Below, one piece after another: positions 18,101-25,609 of a stretch of 64,000 bases of DNA (positions are counted from its first letter, which is position 1; each line of letters begins with the position of its first letter). A model generated the notes under the pieces. The model was not told where the DNA came from. It saw only the letters and a list, made by a program, of their open reading frames with translations, and made no database searches. The stretch lies in assembly GCF_007858185.1 (NCBI RefSeq), contig NZ_VFES01000001.1, positions 806,001 to 870,000 on the forward strand, given 5' to 3'. A program made the position numbers and the translations under genes. Source of the stretch: Pseudomonas grimontii (lineage in GTDB: Bacteria; Pseudomonadota; Gammaproteobacteria; Pseudomonadales; Pseudomonadaceae).

Positions 18101-18734
18101 CCTGCACTTCCAGGTGGCGCGCGTGCTCGATGTACTTCTCGATAAACACGCCGGCATCGCTGAAATTGTTCTGCCCCAGGCGTTTGACGGCCTCGAAGGA
18201 CTCACTCAACTCCACGCTGCTGCGGCACACGCGCATGCCGATACCGCCGCCACCGGCGGTGCTTTTGAGCATCACCGGGTAGCCCACGGCGTCGGCGGCG
18301 AGCAACGCAGAGGCGAGGCTGTCGAGCAGTTCGGTGCCTTCCAGCAGCGGGATCTGGTGCTGCTTGGCCAAGGCGCGGGCGGTGTGCTTGAGGCCGAATA
18401 CACGCAGCTGTTGCGGCGTTGGCCCGACAAAGGCGATGCCCGCGTGTTCACAGGCCTCGGCAAACGCGGCGTTCTCCGACAGGAAGCCGTAGCCGGGATG
18501 AATCGCCTTGGCCCCACAGGCCTTGGCGGTGGCGAGGATTTTTTCCACCGCCAGATACGTACTGGCCGCCGCGCCTTCGCCAAGGCTGTAGGCCTCGTCG
18601 GCTTGCTGGATATGCAGGCTCGCCGCATCGGCCTCGGCGTACACGGCGATGCCCTTGACCTGCAGCTCGCGCAAGGTGCGCAGGATGCGGCAGGCGATGG
18701 CGCCACGGTTGGCGATCAACAGTTTTTCGAACAT
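15153..18734 (-). CDS. Biotin-dependent guanidine (urea-type) carboxylase
   Basis: A 1,193-residue multidomain enzyme annotated classically as urea carboxylase. In riboswitch-controlled operons with DUF1989 partners, this type carboxylates guanidine using ATP and bicarbonate. In order: biotin carboxylase with ATP-grasp (residues 1-450; [12 protein letters not shown] loop, [17 protein letters not shown]), KipA/AHS2-like part from about 450 ([20 protein letters not shown]), KipI/AHS1-like part from about 770, and a C-terminal biotinyl domain with ESMKMEI and biotin-carrying Lys 1157. The start at 18734 gives the standard [11 protein letters not shown]. Last gene of the guanidine operon. An in-frame REP sequence encodes the linker near residues 760-775. 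Confidence 0.9.
   Translation of the reverse strand: [1193 protein letters not shown]
16411..16456. repeat. REP sequence inside the carboxylase coding frame
   Basis: CATCGCGGGCAAGCCCGGCT at 16431-16450, with its following CCCAC and a preceding CAGTGAGACCGAGTTGCCTG, is a typical P. fluorescens REP with its usual flank. It sits inside the carboxylase gene without breaking the frame and encodes [15 protein letters not shown]. Position is the linker between the KipA-like and KipI-like parts. Confidence 0.82.
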
Positions 18735-18897
18735 GGCAAAACCCTGCGGGCCGTCCCGCAAAGTGGGGGAGCACTGCGGTCGTCCGCAGTGCGTGCAGTC
18801 AGTGTGGATCCCACATTGGCGCTCTATTGTTTTCGGATGCACTGCCCGCTGCGGGATTGGCACAGGGCAAATAACCAATGGCGCAGGCGCTTGAGTT

Positions 18898-19527
18898 TCA
18901 GTTCCATACCAGCAGCTCCGCAGGGGTGGGGTTGTAGGCGTTGCACGGGTTGTTCAACTGTGGGCAGTTGGAGATCAGCACGATCACATCCATCTCGGCG
19001 CGCAGGTCGACGTACTTGCCGGGGGCGGAAATGCCGTCTTCGAAGGTCAGCCCACCGTCGGCCGTTACCGGTACATTCATGAAGAAATTGATGTTCGGCC
19101 CGATGTCGCCTTTGCCCAGGCGGCCGTCGTGGGCACAGGCGCGCAGATAGTTGTCACGGCAGCTGTGCATGTAGCGTTTTTCCAGGGCGTAGCGCACGGT
19201 GTTGCTCTCTTGGGCGCAGGCGCCGCCAAGGGTGTCGTGACGCCCGCAGGTGTCATCGACGATGGTCAGCATCGGCTGGCCGAGGTTGGAATACAGCACG
19301 CTGCCGGTGCCCAGGTACACGCTGTTTTGCCGGCGCAACGTGCGTTGTACGTCGTAGCGTTCACGCGGGTTTTTCACGCTGTAGAACAACGTGTCGACGG
19401 CCTGGTTGCCCTCCAGGTCGAGGATGCGCAGGGTCTGCCCGGCCTTGACCTCCATCAGCCACGGCTCGCCGGCGGGGATGGTTGTGCGGTAAACGGCCGC
19501 GTCCGGTTGTTTCAGTGCGATAGACAT
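18898..19527 (-). CDS. DUF1989 carboxyguanidine deiminase subunit (urea carboxylase-associated protein 1)
   Basis: A 209-residue DUF1989 protein. Marks are [21 protein letters not shown], then [34 protein letters not shown] and [19 protein letters not shown]. Two DUF1989 paralogues, long called urea carboxylase-associated proteins, form the carboxyguanidine deiminase (CgdAB) that converts carboxyguanidine to allophanate. This shorter subunit lies 9 bases after the longer one. Which of the two is CgdA and which CgdB I cannot settle by memory, so no symbol is given. The 163-base gap to the carboxylase is the only sizeable gap in the operon. Confidence 0.88.
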   Translation of the reverse strand: MSIALKQPDAAVYRTTIPAGEPWLMEVKAGQTLRILDLEGNQAVDTLFYSVKNPRERYDVQRTLRRQNSVYLGTGSVLYSNLGQPMLTIVDDTCGRHDTLGGACAQESNTVRYALEKRYMHSCRDNYLRACAHDGRLGKGDIGPNINFFMNVPVTADGGLTFEDGISAPGKYVDLRAEMDVIVLISNCPQLNNPCNAYNPTPAELLVWN

Positions 19528-19536
19528 GGCAGCTCC

Positions 19537-20262
19537 TCAGGCGAACAGGCGGTCGGTGTTGATAAAGCCGCGCTCGTTTTCCGGGCGCGAGGTGCGGCAG
19601 TGTTCGGCGACGCTTTTGTCGGCGTTCATCCAACTCAGTTTCAGCGGTTGCGGCGCGTACTGTGGGTTGGGGTCCATCGGGTGTTGCAACGCAGTGAGCA
19701 CCACCAGGGTGTCCATCGGCGCGTAGAGTTCGATGTAGTCGCCGGCCTTGGAATTGCCCGGTACAAAGTGCAGGCCACCGTCGCTGTCCACCGTGACTTT
19801 GCTGAACAGGTTGAGGGTCATCAGCAGGTCGGACAGGCCCAGCCCCCACTTGCCCAACTCCACCAGCAGGTTGTCGGTGCCGTTGCGGAAGAAGCCGTTG
19901 CGCAGTTCCTGATAGCGGCCCTGGCCGTACTTCTCGGCGACTTCGGCGGCGCACAGCACACCGCCGATGCTGTCGCTCCAGCCGCAGGTGTCGGCGGTGA
20001 TCGCGGCCAGCACGCGGCCCATGTCCGAGTACAGGCAATGGCCGGTGGTGAGCTTGGCGGTGTGTTGGCATTTGAGGCTGTCGGGCAGGTTCAGGCGCTC
20101 GGTTTTTTCGTTGGCATTGAGCAGGGTCAGGCTGACGTTGGCGCCGCCGCGAAGATCGGTAAGGCGCAGCAGTTGGCCGCGCTTGAGCACGAACGAACGG
20201 TGGCCGCCGCCGGGCAGCATTTCTTCGGCGAAGGGTGGGAACAGTTGGGTGGAATCGGTCAT
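19537..20262 (-). CDS. DUF1989 carboxyguanidine deiminase subunit (urea carboxylase-associated protein 2)
   Basis: A 241-residue DUF1989 protein, longer paralogue of the next gene. Visible features are EMLPGGGHRSFVLKRGQLLR, LTDLRGGANVSLTLLNANE, DTCGWSDSIGGVLC (paralogous to [14 protein letters not shown] in its partner) and NLFSKVTVDSDGGLHFVPG. Predicted to form the heteromeric carboxyguanidine deiminase with its neighbour. Its start overlaps the ATPase stop by 4 bases, so it is translationally coupled to the importer. Confidence 0.88.
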   Translation of the reverse strand: MTDSTQLFPPFAEEMLPGGGHRSFVLKRGQLLRLTDLRGGANVSLTLLNANEKTERLNLPDSLKCQHTAKLTTGHCLYSDMGRVLAAITADTCGWSDSIGGVLCAAEVAEKYGQGRYQELRNGFFRNGTDNLLVELGKWGLGLSDLLMTLNLFSKVTVDSDGGLHFVPGNSKAGDYIELYAPMDTLVVLTALQHPMDPNPQYAPQPLKLSWMNADKSVAEHCRTSRPENERGFINTDRLFA

Positions 20263-21023
20263 TTGGAAGAGGCTCCAAGTTCGGCGGCGAGCGCCTTGCG
20301 GCGTTCGCTGTTCAAAGGGATGTCGTAGGTGATGCGCGCGCCGTAGGCGCCGGGGGCGTGGGGGTCGACGCGGACCTTGTCGAACACCAGCAGGCGCGTG
20401 CCGAGGCTGAAGCCTTCGCTCAGGTCATGGGTGACCATGAACACCGTCAACCGGGTTTCGCGCCACAGTTCCAGCAGCAGCTGGTGCATGTCTTTGCGAA
20501 TACCGGGGTCGAGGGCGCCGAAGGGTTCGTCCAGCAGCAACACGCGGGGTTTCATGATCAGGGCCTGGGCGATGGCCAGGCGTTGTTGCATGCCGCCGGA
20601 GAGTTGCGCGGGGTACTTGTCCAGGGCGTGGCCGAGGCCGACTTTGTGCAACAGCGCGGCAGCCTGTTCGCGGGCGTCCTTCTTGGCTCTACCGAACAGC
20701 CGTCCCAGCAAACGCGAGCGCGGCAGTTCCAGGCCGAGGGCGACGTTGTCGAGCACAGTCAAATGTGGGAACACCGAGTAGCGCTGGAACACCACGCCGC
20801 GGCTGGCATCCGGCTCGGCGGCGAGGGCCTGGCCGTCCAGCAGGATCTGGCCCTTGCTCGCGGTTTCCTGGCCCAGCAGCAGGCGCAGGAAGGTCGACTT
20901 GCCACACCCGGACGTACCGACCAGCGTGCAAAACTCACCCTCGGCGACGTGCAGGTTGAGGCCTTCGAGTACCACTTGGTCGCCATAGCGCTGCCACACA
21001 TTATTGACGCTGATAAAGCTCAT
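20259..21023 (-). CDS. ABC transporter ATPase of the guanidine importer
   Basis: A 254-residue ATP-binding subunit of the taurine/nitrate (SsuB/TauB) type. It has Walker A GTSGCGKST, the signature LSGGMQQRLAIAQAL, Walker B VLLLDEPFGALD and the switch histidine in VFMVTHDLSEG. It energises uptake through the permease encoded just upstream, whose stop overlaps its start by 4 bases. Start at 21023 gives the standard N-terminus MSFISVNNVWQRYG. The substrate is inferred from the riboswitch. Confidence 0.9.
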   Translation of the reverse strand: MSFISVNNVWQRYGDQVVLEGLNLHVAEGEFCTLVGTSGCGKSTFLRLLLGQETASKGQILLDGQALAAEPDASRGVVFQRYSVFPHLTVLDNVALGLELPRSRLLGRLFGRAKKDAREQAAALLHKVGLGHALDKYPAQLSGGMQQRLAIAQALIMKPRVLLLDEPFGALDPGIRKDMHQLLLELWRETRLTVFMVTHDLSEGFSLGTRLLVFDKVRVDPHAPGAYGARITYDIPLNSERRKALAAELGASSK

Positions 21024-21835
21024 GCCCGCGCTCCTTCGTACCAGGGGAACGCACGCCGGGTCAGGGCCTTGAGGCCCCAGTCCATCAGCCAGGCGAGCAG
21101 GGTGATCCACACCACGTAAGGCAGGATCACGTCCATCGCCAGGTAGCGGCGCACCAGGAAGATCCGGTAGCCCAAGCCGTCGGTGGAGGCAATGGCTTCG
21201 GCGGCGATCAAAAACAACCACGCCGAGCCGAGCATCAGCCGCAGCGAGATCAACAGGCGCGGCAGCAATTGCGGCAATACCACACGCAGCATCAGGGTCC
21301 AGGTGGAGGCGCCGAGGGTCTGCGCCTTCACCAGCAACTCCACCGGAATTTCCCGCGCGCGCTGTTCAAGATCACGCGCCAGGCAGGGGGTGACGCCGAT
21401 GACGATCAGCATCACCTTGGACAATTCCCCCAGCCCGAACACGATGAACAGAATCGGCAGGATCGCCAGCGGCGGCACCATCGACAGCACCGTCAGCAGC
21501 GGTGACAACGGTGCGCCAAACAGCGGCAATGTACCGGCGGCGATCCCCAGGCACAGGCCGGCGAGAGCGCTGATGCCCAGGCCGATGGCGAGGCGGCGCA
21601 GGCTGGCGGCGCTGTCCTGCCACAGCACGTATTCGCCAGTGCGGGTGTCGGCGTTGAAGGCCAGGCGCTTTACCGCATCAATCATTTGTCCGGCGCCGGG
21701 CAGCAGCTTGTCGTTGGGGTTGTCTGCCAGGCGCTCGGCCGAGCCCACGAAGTAGGCGAACAGCAGCAGGGCGAACGGCAGCAGCACCAGCAACAGGCGG
21801 CTGGAGCGGTCCGGGTGACGGTTGATCAGGCGCAT
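21020..21835 (-). CDS. ABC transporter permease of the guanidine importer
   Basis: A 271-residue inner-membrane subunit with six hydrophobic segments, of the SsuC/TauC family. The ATPase-coupling loop is EIPVELLVKAQTLGASTWTL (the EAA-like motif). The C-terminal LIAAEAIASTDGLGYRIFLV is typical of the family. It stands between the binding protein (12 bases upstream) and the ATPase (4-base overlap). Confidence 0.9.
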   Translation of the reverse strand: MRLINRHPDRSSRLLLVLLPFALLLFAYFVGSAERLADNPNDKLLPGAGQMIDAVKRLAFNADTRTGEYVLWQDSAASLRRLAIGLGISALAGLCLGIAAGTLPLFGAPLSPLLTVLSMVPPLAILPILFIVFGLGELSKVMLIVIGVTPCLARDLEQRAREIPVELLVKAQTLGASTWTLMLRVVLPQLLPRLLISLRLMLGSAWLFLIAAEAIASTDGLGYRIFLVRRYLAMDVILPYVVWITLLAWLMDWGLKALTRRAFPWYEGARA

Positions 21836-21847
21836 GGCCGGGTCCTC

Positions 21848-22915
21848 TTACAGCTTGCCGTCGGCGGCCATCTGCACGTAGCTGGGGTCGAATTGCAGCT
21901 TGAGGTTGGCCTTGTCGCCGCTGGTCACGCCGTTTGCGAAGCTCATGCCCACGGCGCTGGTGTCCTTGGCGCCCTCACCCAGCAGGCCGTGTTTAAACGA
22001 GAACTCGGCGACTTTGCCCATGGTGGCGGGCAACTGCGCACTGGTGGCGAAGGCCAGGGCTTCCTTGGGCGTGGCGAACAACTTGGTGGTGTCCAGTTGC
22101 GACTGGAAGCCCGCAAGGTCAGTGCCGGAAGCCTTGGCCATATGTTCCAGGGCTTCGGTGCTGGCGGCGCCCTTGGCGTTCATCAGCGCGACCACTTCGA
22201 ACCAGGCGCCGGTCAGCGCTTTACCTAGCTTGGGGTTGTCTTTGAGGACCTGGGTGTTGACCACCATCATGTCCATGATTTCGCCGGGCACTTTGCTGGA
22301 GTCGAACACTTGGCTCACGCCAGGCTTGGCCTTGATCTCCGAGAGCATCGGGTTCCAGGTGGTCACGGCCTGGACCTGTTCGGTGTTGAAGGCCGCCGCG
22401 ATGTCGGCATCGGACGTGTTGACCACCTTCAGGTCTTTTTCGCTGAGGCCCGCCGATTCCAGCGCGCGGGCCAGCAGGTAGTGGGACACCGAGAGTTCCA
22501 CCAGGTTGACGTTCATGCCCTTGAGGTCGGCCACGGTCTTGCCGCTGCCTTTGATCACTACGCCGTCGTTGCCGTTGGAGAAGTCGCTGACCACCAGTGC
22601 GGTGCTGTCCACGCCACCGGCGGCGGGGATGGTCAGGGCGTCCATGTTGGTCATGGTGCAGCCGTCGAACTGGCCGGCGGTGTACTGGTTGATGGATTCG
22701 ACGTAGTCATTGAGCTGCACCATGTCGATGGTGATGCCGTATTTCTTCGCCCACTTGTCGAGGATGCCTTGGCTGCCGGCGTATTCCCACGGCATCCAAC
22801 CGGCGTAGATTGTCCAGCACACGCTGAAGTGGTTTTTGGGGGCGGCTTGGGCCTGGAAGCTCAGCACGGCGGCAAAGGCGGCGGCGAGCAGGGCGGGTAA
22901 ACGGATTGAGGGCAT
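21848..22915 (-). CDS. ABC transporter substrate-binding protein, probable guanidine importer
   Basis: A 355-residue periplasmic protein with a signal peptide (LPALLAAAFAAVLSFQAQA). It has the NMT1/SsuA-like fold pattern: WTIYAGWMPWEYAGSQGILD, VESINQYTAGQFDGCTMTN, then TTWNPMLSEIKAKPG. First gene of the operon. Its Shine-Dalgarno GGAG lies 7 bases before the ATG at 22915 and is complementary to part of the riboswitch upstream. Guanidine as ligand is inferred from the riboswitch and the DUF1989/carboxylase genes. Confidence 0.88.
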   Translation of the reverse strand: MPSIRLPALLAAAFAAVLSFQAQAAPKNHFSVCWTIYAGWMPWEYAGSQGILDKWAKKYGITIDMVQLNDYVESINQYTAGQFDGCTMTNMDALTIPAAGGVDSTALVVSDFSNGNDGVVIKGSGKTVADLKGMNVNLVELSVSHYLLARALESAGLSEKDLKVVNTSDADIAAAFNTEQVQAVTTWNPMLSEIKAKPGVSQVFDSSKVPGEIMDMMVVNTQVLKDNPKLGKALTGAWFEVVALMNAKGAASTEALEHMAKASGTDLAGFQSQLDTTKLFATPKEALAFATSAQLPATMGKVAEFSFKHGLLGEGAKDTSAVGMSFANGVTSGDKANLKLQFDPSYVQMAADGKL

Positions 22916-22975
22916 GGGGCTTCTCCAGTTGATCAAGGGCGAGCAGGAGCAACGCGGCACCGTGAACGGTGGCTT

Positions 22976-23067
22976 GTCTCCCGGGCTTTTATCCCGCCGT
23001 GTAACCTCAACTGGAGGTCGCCAACTCTCGGACCAGCCACTCGCTTTTGGCGAGCCGGAACCCTAGT
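22976..23067 (-). promoter_or_regulatory. Guanidine-I (ykkC) riboswitch
   Basis: Read on the minus strand the region has all conserved blocks of the guanidine-I aptamer in order: CTAGGGTTCCGG, CTGGTCCGAGAGT, then GGTTACACGGCGGGATAAAA and GCCCGGGAGAC. It lies about 60 bases before the start codon of the binding-protein gene. A variable hairpin in the middle, CCTC-CAGTT-GAGG, contains ten bases (23007-23016) perfectly complementary to 22923-22932, which includes the Shine-Dalgarno. No U-tract terminator follows, so translational control is more likely than termination. Confidence 0.95.
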
Positions 23068-23244
23068 CGGCCATTGCAAATTGTGGTGCCGCGAACCTGT
23101 ATCAATCCTGCACGCAAGAGATAAAGCGAGAGTCGTGCCAAGTGGCTGCGACGCCCGGCTGTTCAGCCGCGTGGGCGGGAGAGGAGGGCGTAGAAGAGGG
23201 GGATGTGCGCCACGCGGGTGCGTCGGCGCACTGCTATGAGGCGA

Positions 23245-24867
23245 TTATAACTGGAACTTGCTGACCAACATATTGAACGAGGTGGCCAGCCGCGACAGGT
23301 CCTGGCTCGAGGCGTTGGTCTGGTGGGCACCGGCGGCGGTCTGGGTCGACAGGTCCTGGATGTTGAGCAGGTTGCGATCCACTTCACGGGCCACCTGGGC
23401 CTGTTCCTCGGATGCCGAGGCGATCACCAGGTTGCGCTCGTTGATACTGGCCACGCTGGCGGTGATGCGCTCCAGCGCCTGGCCGGCGTTTTGCGCCAGG
23501 GTCTGGGTGTTGTTGGCCCAGTTCAGGCTCTTGTTCATCGCGGCCACGGCACCATCGGCGCCTGCCTGCACTTCACCGATCATTTTCTCGATGTCGACCG
23601 TGGAGGTCTGGGTGCGATGGGCCAGCGCGCGAACCTCATCGGCCACCACCGCAAAACCACGACCTTGCTCACCGGCACGGGCGGCTTCGATGGCGGCATT
23701 GAGGGCCAGCAGGTTGGTCTGGTCGGCAATGCCACGGATCACATCAATCACTTTGCCGATTTCGCGCACCTGGCCGGCGAGGTCGGCGACCGATTGGGTC
23801 GAATCGTTGATCTCCACCACCATCGACGACATGCCCGACACCGCCTGCTCCACCTGCTGGCGGCCGTCCTCGGCTTCGGTGGTGGCCTGACGCGAAGCTT
23901 CCGAGGTCGACACGGCGTTGCTCGCCACTTCGTCGACCGCTGCGGTCATCTGGTTGACGGCGGTGGCGGCTTGTTGGATTTCGTCGTTCTGGCGGGTCAG
24001 CCCACGGGTGCTTTCATCGGTGACCGCACTCAGCTCTTCGGCTGCCGAAGCGAGCTGGTCGGAAGCGTTGGCGATTTCCATCAGCGTGCTTTTCAGGCCG
24101 CCTTGCATATCGGACAACGCCATCAGCAGTTGCCCGGCTTCGTCGGTGCGGTCGGTGGTGATGGCTTGGGTCAGGTCACCCTTGGCAATGCGCTGTGCGT
24201 TCTCAACCGCTTGTGCGATAGGACGGGTGATCAGGCGTGTGATCAGCACGCCGATGATGACGGCAATGATGAAGGCCAGGACAATGCCGCTGATCATCCA
24301 GATCAACGCGCTGCTGCGAAGGTCCTCGGCGGCGATGGCGCCTTCCTTGATCTGGCGGTTGTTGGACTCGATCATCACGCGGATCAACTCGCGCGCCTGG
24401 CGGAACAGTTCATTGTTGGTGCTGTTGAGCTGCGCGCGGGCCTGCTCGATCTGGCCACTGTCGAGCAGCGACATGATGCGGTCGGCGCTGCTGATGTAGT
24501 TCGGCCATATCTGGTCAAGCTTGTCGCCTGCCGCCCGTTCATCGTCTGCCAGCAGCGTGGCGCGATAGGTGGCGTAGGCACTCTGGCTGCGTTTGAGTTC
24601 GTTGGCGATGTCCTGGCGCACACGGTCACGGTCTTGTTGGGCCACGTCGCCGTTGCTCGCATCCATCAAGCGGTACAAACCACGGTTATGGGCGACCAGG
24701 CCGTTGAGGGTGGAGGCGGTGTTGCTGACGGACACCAGGTTATTGGAGAACGTCAGTTCCAATGCATTGGCGAGGCGTACCACGCTTTTGATACCCAGCA
24801 GGCCGACCCCGAGGGTGACCAGTGCACACAGTAGAAATGAAAGCAGCAGTTTGGTTGAGATTTTCAT
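23245..24867 (-). CDS. Methyl-accepting chemotaxis protein
   Basis: A 540-residue chemoreceptor. Transmembrane helix 1 covers about residues 7-29, a periplasmic four-helix-bundle ligand domain follows, and helix 2 lies near 185-210 ([20 protein letters not shown]). A HAMP domain and the signalling tip [20 protein letters not shown] come next. The tail lacks a CheR-docking pentapeptide. The ligand cannot be read. It lies directly upstream of the guanidine operon on the same strand, 177 bases before the riboswitch, so a link to guanidine taxis is possible but only positional. Confidence 0.93.
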   Translation of the reverse strand: MKISTKLLLSFLLCALVTLGVGLLGIKSVVRLANALELTFSNNLVSVSNTASTLNGLVAHNRGLYRLMDASNGDVAQQDRDRVRQDIANELKRSQSAYATYRATLLADDERAAGDKLDQIWPNYISSADRIMSLLDSGQIEQARAQLNSTNNELFRQARELIRVMIESNNRQIKEGAIAAEDLRSSALIWMISGIVLAFIIAVIIGVLITRLITRPIAQAVENAQRIAKGDLTQAITTDRTDEAGQLLMALSDMQGGLKSTLMEIANASDQLASAAEELSAVTDESTRGLTRQNDEIQQAATAVNQMTAAVDEVASNAVSTSEASRQATTEAEDGRQQVEQAVSGMSSMVVEINDSTQSVADLAGQVREIGKVIDVIRGIADQTNLLALNAAIEAARAGEQGRGFAVVADEVRALAHRTQTSTVDIEKMIGEVQAGADGAVAAMNKSLNWANNTQTLAQNAGQALERITASVASINERNLVIASASEEQAQVAREVDRNLLNIQDLSTQTAAGAHQTNASSQDLSRLATSFNMLVSKFQL

Positions 24868-25183
24868 GGCTCGGATCCGGCGAAAGTGGCGAGGGATGCA
24901 CGTTAGAGCCTCCCTGGCTCATGCGATGCCATAGTGACATCATCGCAATCGGGAAAGTTTCGGGCCAGAAAAAATTACTGAATCGATAAAGCTACGCGAT
25001 GGGTGAAGTGCTGTTGCGCAGTAAGCCTGGAGCTGGGTAGCGGTTCTTTGTATTGGTGTATCAAGTTGTTACCAAAACGCACCAGATTCGGTTTTTGATG
25101 TCAGATATTTCGTCATTCAGTGAAAGCTGAATGCCGCCCCCCAGCGTCGCTGGAGGTGCTCTTTCGCGGTCCAGGAGGCCGCC
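24868..25183. other. Intergenic region between divergent chemoreceptor and lipoprotein genes
   Basis: 316 bases without an open frame of interest. It contains a small hairpin, CATTCAG and CTGAATG, at 25114-25133 and another, CCAGC/GCTGG, near 25141-25153. A good ribosome site, GGAGG, lies just before the ATG at 25184. Promoters for both neighbours must be here, but no box is convincing by eye. Confidence 0.5.
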
Positions 25184-25555
25184 ATGTATCGACGACTGCT
25201 GCTCAGCGCTTTACTCGGTCTGACCCTTTCCGCTTGTGTGCCCTACTACGATGGAGGCCAGAGCTATTACCGTTCCGAGGTCTACACCTCACCGGCACCG
25301 GCGTATTACTACGGCGGCGGTACGGCGTATCAATATCGCCGTGATTACTACCCGTCGCCGCGCTACTACGCACCGGCACCGCGTTACTACTCGGCGCCGC
25401 GTTATTACCAGCCAGCACCTCGCTATTACCCGTCAGGGCCAAGGGCGGGTTACCGGCCTTACCCGAACCAGGGCTGGGGTGATCGTTGGAACAATGGCGG
25501 GCATGGACGCGGTGGCGATCATGACCGTGGAGGTGGCCGCGGCGGTCACCGTTGA
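25184..25555 (+). CDS. Tyrosine-rich repeat lipoprotein, hypothetical
   Basis: A 123-residue predicted lipoprotein. The signal LLLSALLGLTLSAC has the lipobox Cys at residue 18. The mature part is built from imperfect repeats of the type RYYxPAP (RYYAPAP, RYYSAP, RYYQPAP, RYYPSGP) and ends in a Gly/His/Arg-rich tail (GRGGDHDRGGGRGGHR). Tyr and Pro dominate, as in surface or peptidoglycan-associated low-complexity proteins. I do not recognise a function. The gene is closed by a strong terminator. Confidence 0.75.
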   Translation: MYRRLLLSALLGLTLSACVPYYDGGQSYYRSEVYTSPAPAYYYGGGTAYQYRRDYYPSPRYYAPAPRYYSAPRYYQPAPRYYPSGPRAGYRPYPNQGWGDRWNNGGHGRGGDHDRGGGRGGHR

Positions 25556-25564
25556 CAGGCCCAC

Positions 25565-25596
25565 AAAAAAGCGGCGCATGAAGCGCCGCTTTTTTA
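25565..25596. terminator. Bidirectional intrinsic terminator
   Basis: AAAAAAGCGGCGC and GCGCCGCTTTTTT arms around a 4-5-base loop. It serves the lipoprotein gene on the plus strand and the convergent crotonase-family gene on the minus strand. Confidence 0.92.
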
Positions 25597-25609
25597 TGCG
25601 TGCAAAACG

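Noticed and set aside
19129..20328. 399-codon plus-strand frame over the DUF1989 genes
   Set aside because: Shadow of two conserved minus-strand genes; Val/Gln/Gly-rich translation without similarity.
22958..22971. Hairpin CACCG/CGGTG after the riboswitch as a terminator
   Set aside because: The stem is only five pairs and no U-tract follows; control by Shine-Dalgarno pairing fits better.
23323..24834. 503-codon plus-strand frame opposite the chemoreceptor
   Set aside because: The minus strand codes a complete MCP; this frame has shadow composition.
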